Assembly: GCA_030431355.1 (NCBI GenBank)
Contig: JAUIJG010000262.1
Coordinates: 1-7,565, forward strand
Direction: 5' to 3'
DNA: 7,565 nucleotides
Origin: a bacterium
GTDB taxonomy: Bacteria; Cyanobacteriota; Vampirovibrionia; Obscuribacterales; Obscuribacteraceae
The notes under the pieces were generated by a model. The model did not search any database and was not told the origin of the DNA. It saw only the letters and a list, made by a program, of their open reading frames with translations. The position numbers were made by a program, and so were the translations under genes. Of the stretch, positions 1-6,680 are shown one piece after another (positions within the stretch are counted from its first letter, which is position 1; every line of letters starts with the position of its first letter).

Positions 1-12
1 TAATCCATTAGT

Positions 13-1866
13 ATGCACCCCGAAAGAGCAGGCTCGAACAATCCAAATAACTTGGAAGCGTCTGGTAAATGGAAATTCAGTTTCACCCAACTGACAAGAA
101 TTTCCATAGCCGGTCTGGTTTTGATTTCTCTACTTCAGGCGGAGCCCTGCGAGGCAAAATCTAAAAGAAGAAGAGTGACCAGCGCCTCTGGTGGCGGTGG
201 TGGTGGCGTGATTCTAAAGACACCCAACCCCAGAAACCCTTTGGAGCACAACAACCGTGGCGTGGAACTGGGAAGCAAAGGACTGTGGGCCGACGCCATA
301 AGAGAGCACGAAGAGGCATTAAACGGTGATCCCTACAATAAGGATTTCCGGCGCAACTTATCTAGCGCGCACCTGCAATATGGTTCCAGACTGATGGCAA
401 AGAAGAAGTGGTACGAAGCGATGCACCACTTCAGAGAAGCCCTTTACGCCGATCCGAATAACCTCCCGGCCCAGAACAATCTAGCCGCCTGCATCAAATC
501 CCTGGGCAAAGATCCGGATGACTACAAAGTCCGAGAGAATATGGCGGACGAAGCTGAAACCAGCGGCAATTTCCCGGTGGCAATAGTTGAATTTCGCATC
601 TGCGTAAAAATGAGAGATGACGGAATGAGCCGCTATAGACTGGGCGCGGCAATGTACAAACAAGGCAAGATCGTGGAAGGCTATGAGATGCTCATGTCCG
701 CGGTCAACAAAACCTGGGAAAAGGGACAAAAGAACACCCTCTCCCAGGCCCACGCCCTTATGGGAGACATTCTCTGGGGAGTGGCCCAGAAGGCAAAGAA
801 AGACGGACGCTCGGAAGTTTTTCTAAAACGCCTTTATAACGTTTCGGTCTGCTATCGACGGGCTGTAACCGTCAATCCCGATAACACAGCAGCTATCCAG
901 GGACTGATCACAGCAGCCAAAGAAGCAGTGGCCGTGCAGGATACCTTCGACAACAATTTGATGCTTGCCGGAGCCTATCAACTTGCCAGCGACTTTGAAC
1001 ATGCCAAACTACATTATGCAAAATGCTGGAGACTCGGTCCTGGCGATCCCCGTCTCCATAAAGCAAGACTCAGCTTTCATCTGGCTGTAGTCAGCTCCCC
1101 GGTTTCAACCCCGGCCATGAAGCAAAACACGGTTATGAAAGTTCAAGCCCTGCTGGAAAAGAGACCTGATGACCCTTTCCTCTTATATGTATACGGCAAA
1201 GGCAAAGAAGAGCTGAAAGACAACGACACAGCCCTCATCGCCTATAAGAAGGCTTATTTGATAAACCCCTTCGCCCATCCCGATCTGGCAGAAGGTATAG
1301 AAAGAATTACCGGCTCCAATCCGACGGAAGGTCCCCTGGACACCAAAGCTGGTGATGCCGAAGTTGGTGGCACTGGCGGTTCCAAAAGAGCCGATGCGAA
1401 GCCTAAGCCTAAACCAAGTGTAGATCCGGCCCTGGTGCAAGCGATAGAAGCCAAAATTGCTTCCGGCGATTTCAAAGGAGCCCAGGTCGACCTGATGGCA
1501 CTTATAGATAAAGATCCAAAACTTGGCAAAGCCTGGCTCATGCTCGGCTCAGTCTATGAGCAACAGGGAGAACTAACCCAGGCTAAAGTAGCCTATCGAA
1601 CGGCAAAAGTTCTCAAAGAGCCTGGAGCCGAGTCAGCCTTCAAGCAGATCAATAGCTCCCGCATAAAACCATACGTGGATAGAGCGAAGAAACAGATTTC
1701 GGAAAAGGAATTTGTAAAAGCGGCAGCATCATTGCGAGAAGCAATAAGATTGGCTCCGGAATTGCCGGAAGCCCATGGACTCCTGGCCGATGTACTCGAC
1801 AATCTTGGCGACAAAGAAGAAGCGAAAAAAGAACGTGACAAATCCAATGAGCTCACAAAGAAATAA
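13..1866 (+). CDS. Exported TPR-repeat protein (617 aa)
   Basis: This gene encodes a large tetratricopeptide-repeat protein that is probably exported. Residues 28-42 form a hydrophobic segment after a basic n-region, ending in a plausible signal peptidase site at CEA|KS (residues 46-48). A basic KRRR patch and a run of six glycines (60-65) follow. TPR-like helix pairs lie at about 80-155, 175-235, 275-345 and 388-420. A Gly/Lys/Pro-rich linker (about 434-470) separates them from a second TPR block at 473-615. Typical signatures such as A-REAL-ADP-N and A-LREAI-LAPE-PEAH are visible. TPRs bind proteins and act as scaffolds, so no enzymatic role is implied. The ATG at 13 is the first in frame and no Shine-Dalgarno is visible in the 12 bases before it. 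A TTG at codon 14 would shorten the unusually long n-region. The 3' end overlaps the next TPR gene by 20 nt. The specific function is unknown. Confidence 0.88.
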   Translation: MHPERAGSNNPNNLEASGKWKFSFTQLTRISIAGLVLISLLQAEPCEAKSKRRRVTSASGGGGGGVILKTPNPRNPLEHNNRGVELGSKGLWADAIREHEEALNGDPYNKDFRRNLSSAHLQYGSRLMAKKKWYEAMHHFREALYADPNNLPAQNNLAACIKSLGKDPDDYKVRENMADEAETSGNFPVAIVEFRICVKMRDDGMSRYRLGAAMYKQGKIVEGYEMLMSAVNKTWEKGQKNTLSQAHALMGDILWGVAQKAKKDGRSEVFLKRLYNVSVCYRRAVTVNPDNTAAIQGLITAAKEAVAVQDTFDNNLMLAGAYQLASDFEHAKLHYAKCWRLGPGDPRLHKARLSFHLAVVSSPVSTPAMKQNTVMKVQALLEKRPDDPFLLYVYGKGKEELKDNDTALIAYKKAYLINPFAHPDLAEGIERITGSNPTEGPLDTKAGDAEVGGTGGSKRADAKPKPKPSVDPALVQAIEAKIASGDFKGAQVDLMALIDKDPKLGKAWLMLGSVYEQQGELTQAKVAYRTAKVLKEPGAESAFKQINSSRIKPYVDRAKKQISEKEFVKAAASLREAIRLAPELPEAHGLLADVLDNLGDKEEAKKERDKSNELTKK

Positions 1867-3976
1867 AACCGGAAGCATCTTGCTCCACGGATTTCGCCAG
1901 TCTTTAGGGCTGGCTTTGAGCTTTACCCTCCTTCTTGGCGGCACCATAATGCCATCAATGGCAGTATCAGGTTCGCCCGCCGGTGCCGAGATTGAAAGCA
2001 GTCCGGATCTGACACCTGCTCCAGGAAAAGTAGATACTGAAACATCTTCCACGGCAGAGAAAGAAGAGAAAACCGAAGAGACAGGCAAAGAAGCAAACAA
2101 CGAAGCAGATGCTGGCGAAACACCCCCTGCCAGTACTCCGGAAGAGAAACAAGATAAAAAGTCCGGAGAAGAACCCCAAGCAACTGAGACTAAAGAAGAG
2201 AACGGGGAAAACAAAGAGACTACAGAGAGCCCTGAGACCACAGAGAGTACAGAAAGCACGGAGAATACGGAGAGCGTCACCGCATCTGACACCGAGACCA
2301 GCACCGAACCGGAAGAGAAAAAGAGCATAAAGAAACCGGAACATATCTCCGAAGCCGACACCCTGCTTCTCAAAAATGAATTTACAAAAGCCGAGCAAGC
2401 CTATAGAGCGCTCCTGGAAGACGACGAAAACGGAGACGCTTATGCCGGTCTGGCTGTGGCACTGGCCAAACAAGAAGATCCCAAAAAAGTAATCGAAGCC
2501 GAAAGAATCCTCTACAAGTGCAAAGACGATTATCCGGACAATCCCAACATGATGGCAGCCGCAGGGTTTGTTGCTTACAAACACTCCAAGAATGTCGCTT
2601 CTCCGGCAAAAAGAGATAGGTATCTAGACGCATCACTAAGCCTTTGTGAAAGAGCGATCGAAAAGAATTCAAGTATCGTCATCGCTCTACAGACAGCCGG
2701 TCTGGTCAAACTGACCCAGGACGAGCCGGAAGAAGCATCCGATTTCTTTAAAAAAGCATACATGATAGCCGAGGATAAAGAGAACGGCACGCTTTTTGCC
2801 CAGGCAAAACTAAAGGTCAATCCCAAAAGCGCCATCGCAGCCAAAATGGTCGACAAAGTCCTGGAGATGGATCCGGAATACAACCCGGCAAAATTGCAGA
2901 AGGCGATAGTATTGACCAATCAGGGTAAGCACGAAGAGTCCTTTACCGAATTACATTCAATATCTCGGACCGAAAGAGAGAGTGAGTGGTACAAAGTCCA
3001 GGGCGATATCTACCAGAAACAGGGAGACGGAAACTCTGCCGTATCCAGTTGGAAAGAATCGGTAAGAAGAAATCCGAGGAACGCTGACCCCTACAAAAGA
3101 CTGGCTGAGTACTACATGATCCGGGGGGACGGTGAATTTGCCATAGCTGAGATGCATTCAGCTCTGGAGATTCTGCCCAACGACATCAAGCTCCGACAGC
3201 AACTGTCAGAATTAGCCCTGCGTCTCAACAAACTTGAGGTAGCAGAACAAGAGTTTCGAACAATATTGAACGTCAAACCGGATGACCCCTCCGCTCTGCT
3301 GGGACTAGCCCGGGTCTTCTTCCGCAAAGCCCGCATAGAAGGACAGTATCCCCAGGGCTGGATCCAGCTCAAAGATAAGCTGCAAGAAGTAATTGAGCAA
3401 AATAATGACTACACATCTAAGGTTGTCGTGGCCGAGTTGCAGGACAAGATAGAGCTGGCCGAAGCGGAAAAGGCGCTTACTCAAAAACAATTCCGTGACG
3501 CAGCCCGATACTTCAGCAAAGTTATAGGCAAGCACAAGGAAAGCCCCTTTCAGCTTCTCACTCTTGCAGAACAAGCCTACAACGATGGAGATTTAAAATC
3601 GGCAGAACTGGCCTACTCTTACGCCCGGGAAATTCCCGAGGTTGCACCAAGGGCGGAACAGGGAATAAGCAAAATAACCAGTCAGAAAAAAGAGGCCGAA
3701 CGCCAGATAAAACTGGGAGATGCCACTGAGAAAAAACTTCCCGATGTGGCCGAGGATCACTATAAACAAGCACTGCTAGCCGATCCGCAATTGGCGGATG
3801 CTTACTACAACCTTTTCTTTCTTTACTTGAAGGAGAGAAAGGATAAACTGGAAGAGACCATAGAGTATGCTGAAAATTTCCTTGAGTCTTCGGATGACAG
3901 CGATAATAGAAGGCAGAAAGTGGAGAAAATTCTCTTCAAACTGAAAGATCGAGTCAGGAAAGAGGGCGCAAAGTAA
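1847..3976 (+). CDS. Exported TPR-repeat protein with acidic Glu/Thr linker (709 aa)
   Basis: This is a second exported TPR protein. From the ATG at 1847, residues 19-36 are hydrophobic after a basic n-region (R5, K7, R17), with possible cleavage after SMA (37-39) or AGA (45-47). Residues 48-167 form a low-complexity linker rich in Glu, Thr, Ser and Lys with no Phe, Tyr or Trp, so it is presumably disordered. TPR-like repeats fill about 168-700, for example the units around AEQAYRALLEDDENGDAYAG, SAVSSWKESVRRNPRNADPY and AEQEFRTILNVKPDDPSALL. An in-frame ATG at 1775 would add 24 residues and has GGAA just upstream. I prefer 1847 because it gives a conventional signal peptide and a short overlap with the upstream gene. 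Translation is probably coupled to that gene, since neither start has a strong ribosome binding site. The role is likely scaffolding or protein binding outside the cytoplasm; the partner is unknown. Confidence 0.87.
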   Translation: MSSQRNKTGSILLHGFRQSLGLALSFTLLLGGTIMPSMAVSGSPAGAEIESSPDLTPAPGKVDTETSSTAEKEEKTEETGKEANNEADAGETPPASTPEEKQDKKSGEEPQATETKEENGENKETTESPETTESTESTENTESVTASDTETSTEPEEKKSIKKPEHISEADTLLLKNEFTKAEQAYRALLEDDENGDAYAGLAVALAKQEDPKKVIEAERILYKCKDDYPDNPNMMAAAGFVAYKHSKNVASPAKRDRYLDASLSLCERAIEKNSSIVIALQTAGLVKLTQDEPEEASDFFKKAYMIAEDKENGTLFAQAKLKVNPKSAIAAKMVDKVLEMDPEYNPAKLQKAIVLTNQGKHEESFTELHSISRTERESEWYKVQGDIYQKQGDGNSAVSSWKESVRRNPRNADPYKRLAEYYMIRGDGEFAIAEMHSALEILPNDIKLRQQLSELALRLNKLEVAEQEFRTILNVKPDDPSALLGLARVFFRKARIEGQYPQGWIQLKDKLQEVIEQNNDYTSKVVVAELQDKIELAEAEKALTQKQFRDAARYFSKVIGKHKESPFQLLTLAEQAYNDGDLKSAELAYSYAREIPEVAPRAEQGISKITSQKKEAERQIKLGDATEKKLPDVAEDHYKQALLADPQLADAYYNLFFLYLKERKDKLEETIEYAENFLESSDDSDNRRQKVEKILFKLKDRVRKEGAK
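2222..2275 (+). repeat. Six tandem degenerate 9-nt units coding for TES-type tripeptides
   Basis: Six consecutive 9-nt units (ACAGAGAGC, CCTGAGACC, ACAGAGAGT, ACAGAAAGC, ACGGAGAAT, ACGGAGAGC) encode TES, PET, TES, TES, TEN and TES at residues 126-143 of the TPR protein starting at 1847. The period is exactly three codons. Most differences are synonymous or conservative, which fits slippage or unequal exchange followed by selection for an acidic/hydroxyl linker. Flanking sequence is similarly Glu/Thr-rich but less regular. Confidence 0.8.
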
Positions 3977-4007
3977 TATCTTGTGGGAGTCCGGTGGTAA
4001 GTAATAT
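3971..4007 (+). repeat. 9-bp direct repeat AAGTAATAT, 28-bp spacing
   Basis: AAGTAATAT occurs at 3971-3979, spanning the stop codon of the TPR gene, and again at 3999-4007 in the 80-bp gap before the next gene. The second copy lies where a -10 element could sit, for example TATACA at 4005-4010 set 18 nt after TTGTGG at 3981-3986, although that promoter match is poor. It could be a regulator half-site pair or chance. Confidence 0.3.
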
Positions 4008-4042
4008 ACAGTGAGAGTACAAGTTTAGGAATAAGCCCTTTC

Positions 4043-4047
4043 AGGAG
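4043..4047 (+). promoter_or_regulatory. Ribosome binding site AGGAG
   Basis: AGGAG lies 9 nt before the ATG at 4057. It is a clear Shine-Dalgarno match and fixes that start. It is one of only two strong sites in the window; the other precedes the next gene and shares the AGGAGCA core. Confidence 0.8.
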
Positions 4048-4056
4048 CAAATCAGC

Positions 4057-4473
4057 ATGGATTTGAGCAATCTCAGAAAAACAAACACAGAAAGCTCTGC
4101 CTTAACTGAGTCCGATAAAACCAAAATGAAAGAAGACAAGGATAAACAACAACCCAAAAATATCATGGAGACCAATACCTGGAAAAAAGGTAGTAGTGGT
4201 ATCAGCTCCATGTGGAAAAATTACCTTGCCATTCTGGACAAGTATTTTCGCAATTACTCAAGGGTAGAACAAGAAAGGTTGATCACCACCATGTGCACCG
4301 TGGTCACCATCGGATGCGCCACCGTTCTTGTCACGCTTTTCTATCCTTTCATCCCTTCTTTGATCAGGCTTTTTGCAGTTCCAGCAATACTTTTAGGCTC
4401 CTGGTTCGTGGCAACAAAAGTTGTGGCACCAATATTAATCACTCAGTTTGATGACAGGCTGAACAAAGACTGA
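4057..4473 (+). CDS. Small membrane protein with two predicted TM helices (138 aa)
   Basis: I do not recognise this family. The first 70 residues are hydrophilic and highly charged (Lys, Asp, Glu, Thr, Ser) and presumably cytoplasmic. They are followed by an amphipathic stretch around WKNYLAILDKYFRNYSRVEQ. Two hydrophobic segments come next, at about 76-98 and 101-129, separated by a short Pro-containing turn (YPFIPS), which suggests a helical hairpin with both ends on the same side. The chain ends with a short charged tail. There is no catalytic motif. The start is well supported by AGGAG at 9 nt spacing. It lies 80 bp after the TPR gene and 22 bp before another two-helix small membrane protein, so the two may be co-expressed and could form a complex. 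It might anchor or interact with the exported TPR proteins upstream, but only proximity suggests this. Confidence 0.85.
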   Translation: MDLSNLRKTNTESSALTESDKTKMKEDKDKQQPKNIMETNTWKKGSSGISSMWKNYLAILDKYFRNYSRVEQERLITTMCTVVTIGCATVLVTLFYPFIPSLIRLFAVPAILLGSWFVATKVVAPILITQFDDRLNKD

Positions 4474-4483
4474 CGGAATCTTG

Positions 4484-4488
4484 AGGAG
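4484..4488 (+). promoter_or_regulatory. Ribosome binding site AGGAG deciding the start at 4496
   Basis: AGGAG sits 7 nt before the ATG at 4496. A TTG at 4481 is also in frame, but it overlaps this Shine-Dalgarno and has none of its own, so 4496 is the likely start. Confidence 0.78.
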
Positions 4489-4495
4489 CAGCTTT

Positions 4496-4732
4496 ATGAC
4501 TGAAGATAAGAAAAAGCTGTTTCAATTCATAGGCGGGGGGATAATCATCACCTGCGCTTTCGCCATTATGATGCCCGGATTGGTTGAATATTTGATGGGA
4601 TTGTGGCGAATCTTTCTACTTATTGCCATTATAGTAGTAACAACTGTTGTCCTGGTTGTGATCTATCACCGCTTCTTTGCCAGAAAAAGAAGCTCAGACA
4701 ATCCGACTGACAAAGTCGATAACCCAAAATAG
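4496..4732 (+). CDS. Very small membrane protein with two predicted TM helices (78 aa)
   Basis: This is a 78-residue protein of unrecognised family. A short charged N-terminus (MTEDKKK) leads into a hydrophobic segment at about 9-28 containing a GGG turn motif. After a brief polar break (EYLMGLWR), a strongly hydrophobic segment rich in Ile and Val spans about 38-57. The tail is basic (RFFARKR) then polar, which by the positive-inside rule places both termini in the cytoplasm. The architecture mirrors the preceding gene (two helices, small, charged ends), though no clear sequence similarity is visible. It starts 22 nt after the previous stop and has a strong Shine-Dalgarno. Such small paired membrane proteins are often subunits or regulators of larger envelope complexes, but nothing here identifies which one. 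Confidence 0.78.
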   Translation: MTEDKKKLFQFIGGGIIITCAFAIMMPGLVEYLMGLWRIFLLIAIIVVTTVVLVVIYHRFFARKRSSDNPTDKVDNPK

Positions 4733-4775
4733 CAAACCAAAACCTCAACCAGCCAGTTCCGCCCGAGCCTATAGA

Positions 4776-5972
4776 ATGACCATGAATAACAAAGCAAAAC
4801 GACTCCTGACTCTACCGATAATGATAGGTATGATCATTGCCGGCACAGTTCCCATAACTACTCAGCAAGCCCAGGCGAGAAAGCAGGAAGATCCCGAAAA
4901 GTATTTTCGATCTCCAAATACTTTGCACGGAAAAACCGTCTTGATTCCCATCGGCTCCCATATAGAGGGTCGTATGAACCAGACAATCAGCTCCCGCAAA
5001 AGCAGGCCCGGAGAAAAATTCTCCATCGAAATCACCTCACCTGTTCTTGCTAATGGCTCCGATGTAATCATCCCCATCGGCTCAAAAATTGTCGGCGAAG
5101 TGGTGGAAGCCATTCCCGCAAGCAAACAGAAGCATAGAAAAGGAACACCTAAGCCCACAGGCAAACTACGAACCTCTCTCACAGTGCTGGAAACCCCGGA
5201 CGGTATGACCAGACCGATGATCGCCTCCATAGCTGGAGAATTCATGACCACCAGCGGTGGTCGTATCTCTCCTAATAAAGAGTTGAGTCAGCCGAGTCTT
5301 GGCTATGCGGGCTCCAGCGCCAGTTTCTCCGCTGTACATCCATCCATGAACAAGCGGAACTATGGAAATAGGGGTCCCCAGGTAGTTAAGAAAAGAGACT
5401 ATTGGAAAGACCCGGTTCTGGGAGTAGACAGCCGCAGCTCCAACGTGAGAGGCACACCGGTTATTCGCTCCATGATAAAGAAAGGTCGGGACATATATAT
5501 AATGTCCGGCTCTCCCCTGACAATTCGGGTGGACGCTCCGCTAAAAATAAGTGTGGCTCCTTCTCGCGGACGAATGTCCATAGATATGGGCGGAGCAGCA
5601 TCACCCATGGTGCGCAAAGATTCCCAGGGGAATTTTAGAAGGTTTCAGCCGGCGGGAAGCTCTCCTCCCCCCTCCCAGGAGATCGCAGGAAGCCAGCCCC
5701 AGAGCCAGAAGACCTTCGACAAGAAACCGATGCTCAAGGAGCCCACTGACCCGGAAGCCCATCTACCACGTTTTCTGAGAACACCAAAGAATGTTCGGTT
5801 CTTAAAGCCTTCTCCCTTCTCTGTGAACAATCAGCCAGGCCAAAATTCACAACCTGCAGCCCAGGGGATGTCTGCCGACCCGGGGGCGTCCTCATCATCG
5901 GAATCAGAACCTAAACCTGTAAAATTTAATCCAACAACCGGTCAGCCCCAGTCCGGTCCCGATGATTTCTAA
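4776..5972 (+). CDS. Exported protein with VirB10/TrbI-like beta-rich motifs (398 aa)
   Basis: A Sec signal peptide is evident: basic start (NNKAKR), hydrophobic residues 10-28 and cleavage at AQA|RK (after 34). The mature part has two copies of a motif, VLIPIGSHIEG (55-65) and VIIPIGSKIVG (97-107), joined by ISS-----PGEKF (71-82). A later segment, GRDIYIMSGSPLTIRVDAPL (237-256), also stands out. This order resembles the C-terminal beta-barrel domain of VirB10/TrbI/ComB10, which runs GT-I-G, then I-SD-PG, then LIP-GS-L-G, and ends with I--G--L-V-V. Those proteins span the periplasm in type IV secretion and uptake machines. Here there is no N-terminal cytoplasmic domain, and the C-terminal 110 residues are Pro/Ser/Gln-rich and likely disordered. 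The assignment is a motif-level inference and could reflect a generic beta-sandwich. A TTG at 4677 would extend the protein by 33 residues over the previous gene, and the ATG at 4782 is an equally plausible start. No strong ribosome binding site is seen. Confidence 0.75.
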   Translation: MTMNNKAKRLLTLPIMIGMIIAGTVPITTQQAQARKQEDPEKYFRSPNTLHGKTVLIPIGSHIEGRMNQTISSRKSRPGEKFSIEITSPVLANGSDVIIPIGSKIVGEVVEAIPASKQKHRKGTPKPTGKLRTSLTVLETPDGMTRPMIASIAGEFMTTSGGRISPNKELSQPSLGYAGSSASFSAVHPSMNKRNYGNRGPQVVKKRDYWKDPVLGVDSRSSNVRGTPVIRSMIKKGRDIYIMSGSPLTIRVDAPLKISVAPSRGRMSIDMGGAASPMVRKDSQGNFRRFQPAGSSPPPSQEIAGSQPQSQKTFDKKPMLKEPTDPEAHLPRFLRTPKNVRFLKPSPFSVNNQPGQNSQPAAQGMSADPGASSSSESEPKPVKFNPTTGQPQSGPDDF

Positions 5973-5980
5973 TCGGATTT

Positions 5981-5989
5981 TGCTATATT
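5981..5989 (+). promoter_or_regulatory. Possible extended -10 promoter (TGCTATATT) for ubiX
   Basis: TG-C-TATATT matches an extended -10 element (TGnTATAAT-like). No good -35 is seen 17 nt upstream (GATGAT), which extended -10 promoters can tolerate. Transcription would start around 5996-5998, almost exactly at the ubiX ATG (5997), giving a leaderless message. The nearest Shine-Dalgarno-like triplet is only AGG at 5990-5992, 4 nt before the start. This is a sequence match only. Confidence 0.3.
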
Positions 5990-5996
5990 AGGCATC

Positions 5997-6680
5997 ATGA
6001 ATTCAGACAAGCAAGCATTCAAGCAGAACGTCAAGCAAGCGTTGCCGGTTGTGCTGGCCATTACCGGCGCCAGCGGGGCCATCTATGGTCTTCGTACCCT
6101 TCAGTTTCTTCTGAGCAGTGGCCAACCCACTGAGCTTCTTATCTCCGGAGCAGCAAGAAAGGTCATGCAAGTTGAGCACGATCTGGAGCTTGGCAAGGAT
6201 CCCGAGGAAGAAATACTCAACTTTTTGAAATTAGGCCGTGACGTGCCTCTCAGATACCACCAGCTTTCCGACTATGCCGCATCGGTGGCCAGCGGCTCTT
6301 ACAGAACCCGCGGCATGGCTGTCATTCCCTGTAGCCTTGGTACTTTGGGCGCCCTTGCCAACGGACTGACCGCAAATTTGATTCAACGGGCCGCTGCCGT
6401 TACCCTCAAAGAGAAACGGCCCCTGGTCATAGTCGTCAGAGAAATGCCTTTCGGCCATATCCAACTCAAAAACATGCTCAGTCTTTCGGAAGCAGGAGCG
6501 ACAGTTGCTTGTGCCTCGCCGGGTTTCTACCACCGCCCCAAAACAATTCAAGACCAGATCGATTTTGTAGTAGGTCGCATTCTCGACCAGCTGGATTTCG
6601 ACAACGATCTTTTTAAAAGATGGAAAGAAGATACCCCTGTAGTATACGCCAGAGAAGATGAAATCAAAGGAATCAAATAA
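5997..6680 (+). CDS. ubiX: Flavin prenyltransferase UbiX
   Basis: UbiX joins a dimethylallyl group from dimethylallyl phosphate to reduced FMN, making the prenylated FMN cofactor that UbiD-family decarboxylases need. It acts in the cytoplasm as a dodecameric flavoprotein. Family signatures are complete: ITGASGAIYG (22-31), ASGSYRT (98-104), PCSLGTLGALANGL (111-124), LKEKRPL (137-143), REMPF (148-152) and FYHRP (177-181), then DFVVGRILDQL. Using remembered Pseudomonas numbering, the equivalents of Ser15, Glu49, Lys129, Glu140, Tyr169 and Arg185 all appear present as S26, E60, K138, E149, Y178 and R194. The length (227 aa) is slightly above the usual 190-210 because of an N-terminal extension of about 15 residues and a charged tail of about 25. 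An in-frame stop at 5970-5972 and the lack of other start codons fix the start at 5997. No ubiD is in the window, so the pathway served is not shown. Confidence 0.96.
   Translation: MNSDKQAFKQNVKQALPVVLAITGASGAIYGLRTLQFLLSSGQPTELLISGAARKVMQVEHDLELGKDPEEEILNFLKLGRDVPLRYHQLSDYAASVASGSYRTRGMAVIPCSLGTLGALANGLTANLIQRAAAVTLKEKRPLVIVVREMPFGHIQLKNMLSLSEAGATVACASPGFYHRPKTIQDQIDFVVGRILDQLDFDNDLFKRWKEDTPVVYAREDEIKGIK

Noticed and set aside
1729..2373. Minus-strand open frame of 214 codons
   Set aside because: It is antisense to the acidic Glu/Thr linker and its Ser/Val/Phe-rich product is the expected complement of GAA/GAG/ACA codons. The plus strand holds a coherent signal peptide and TPR array.
1967..2584. 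Minus-strand open frame of 205 codons, rich in Phe and Cys
   Set aside because: It mirrors Glu/Lys codons on the plus strand and shows no domain or ribosome binding site.
2654..2660. GCGATCG resembling the cyanobacterial HIP1 octamer
   Set aside because: The eighth base is A, so it is not GCGATCGC, and no full copy was noticed elsewhere in the window.
3626..3638. Inverted repeat CGGGAA-A-TTCCCG within the second TPR gene
   Set aside because: It lies in the middle of a conserved coding region and is explained by codon choice; there is no promoter or terminator context.
4535..4540. G6 run in the 78-aa membrane gene, and a similar C6 run near 5667
   Set aside because: These runs are too short to argue for phase variation, and both frames are intact.
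4677..4775. TTG-initiated extension of the VirB10-like gene
   Set aside because: It would overlap the preceding gene by 56 nt and bury the signal peptide behind 33 polar residues. ATG 4776 or 4782 gives a normal signal peptide.
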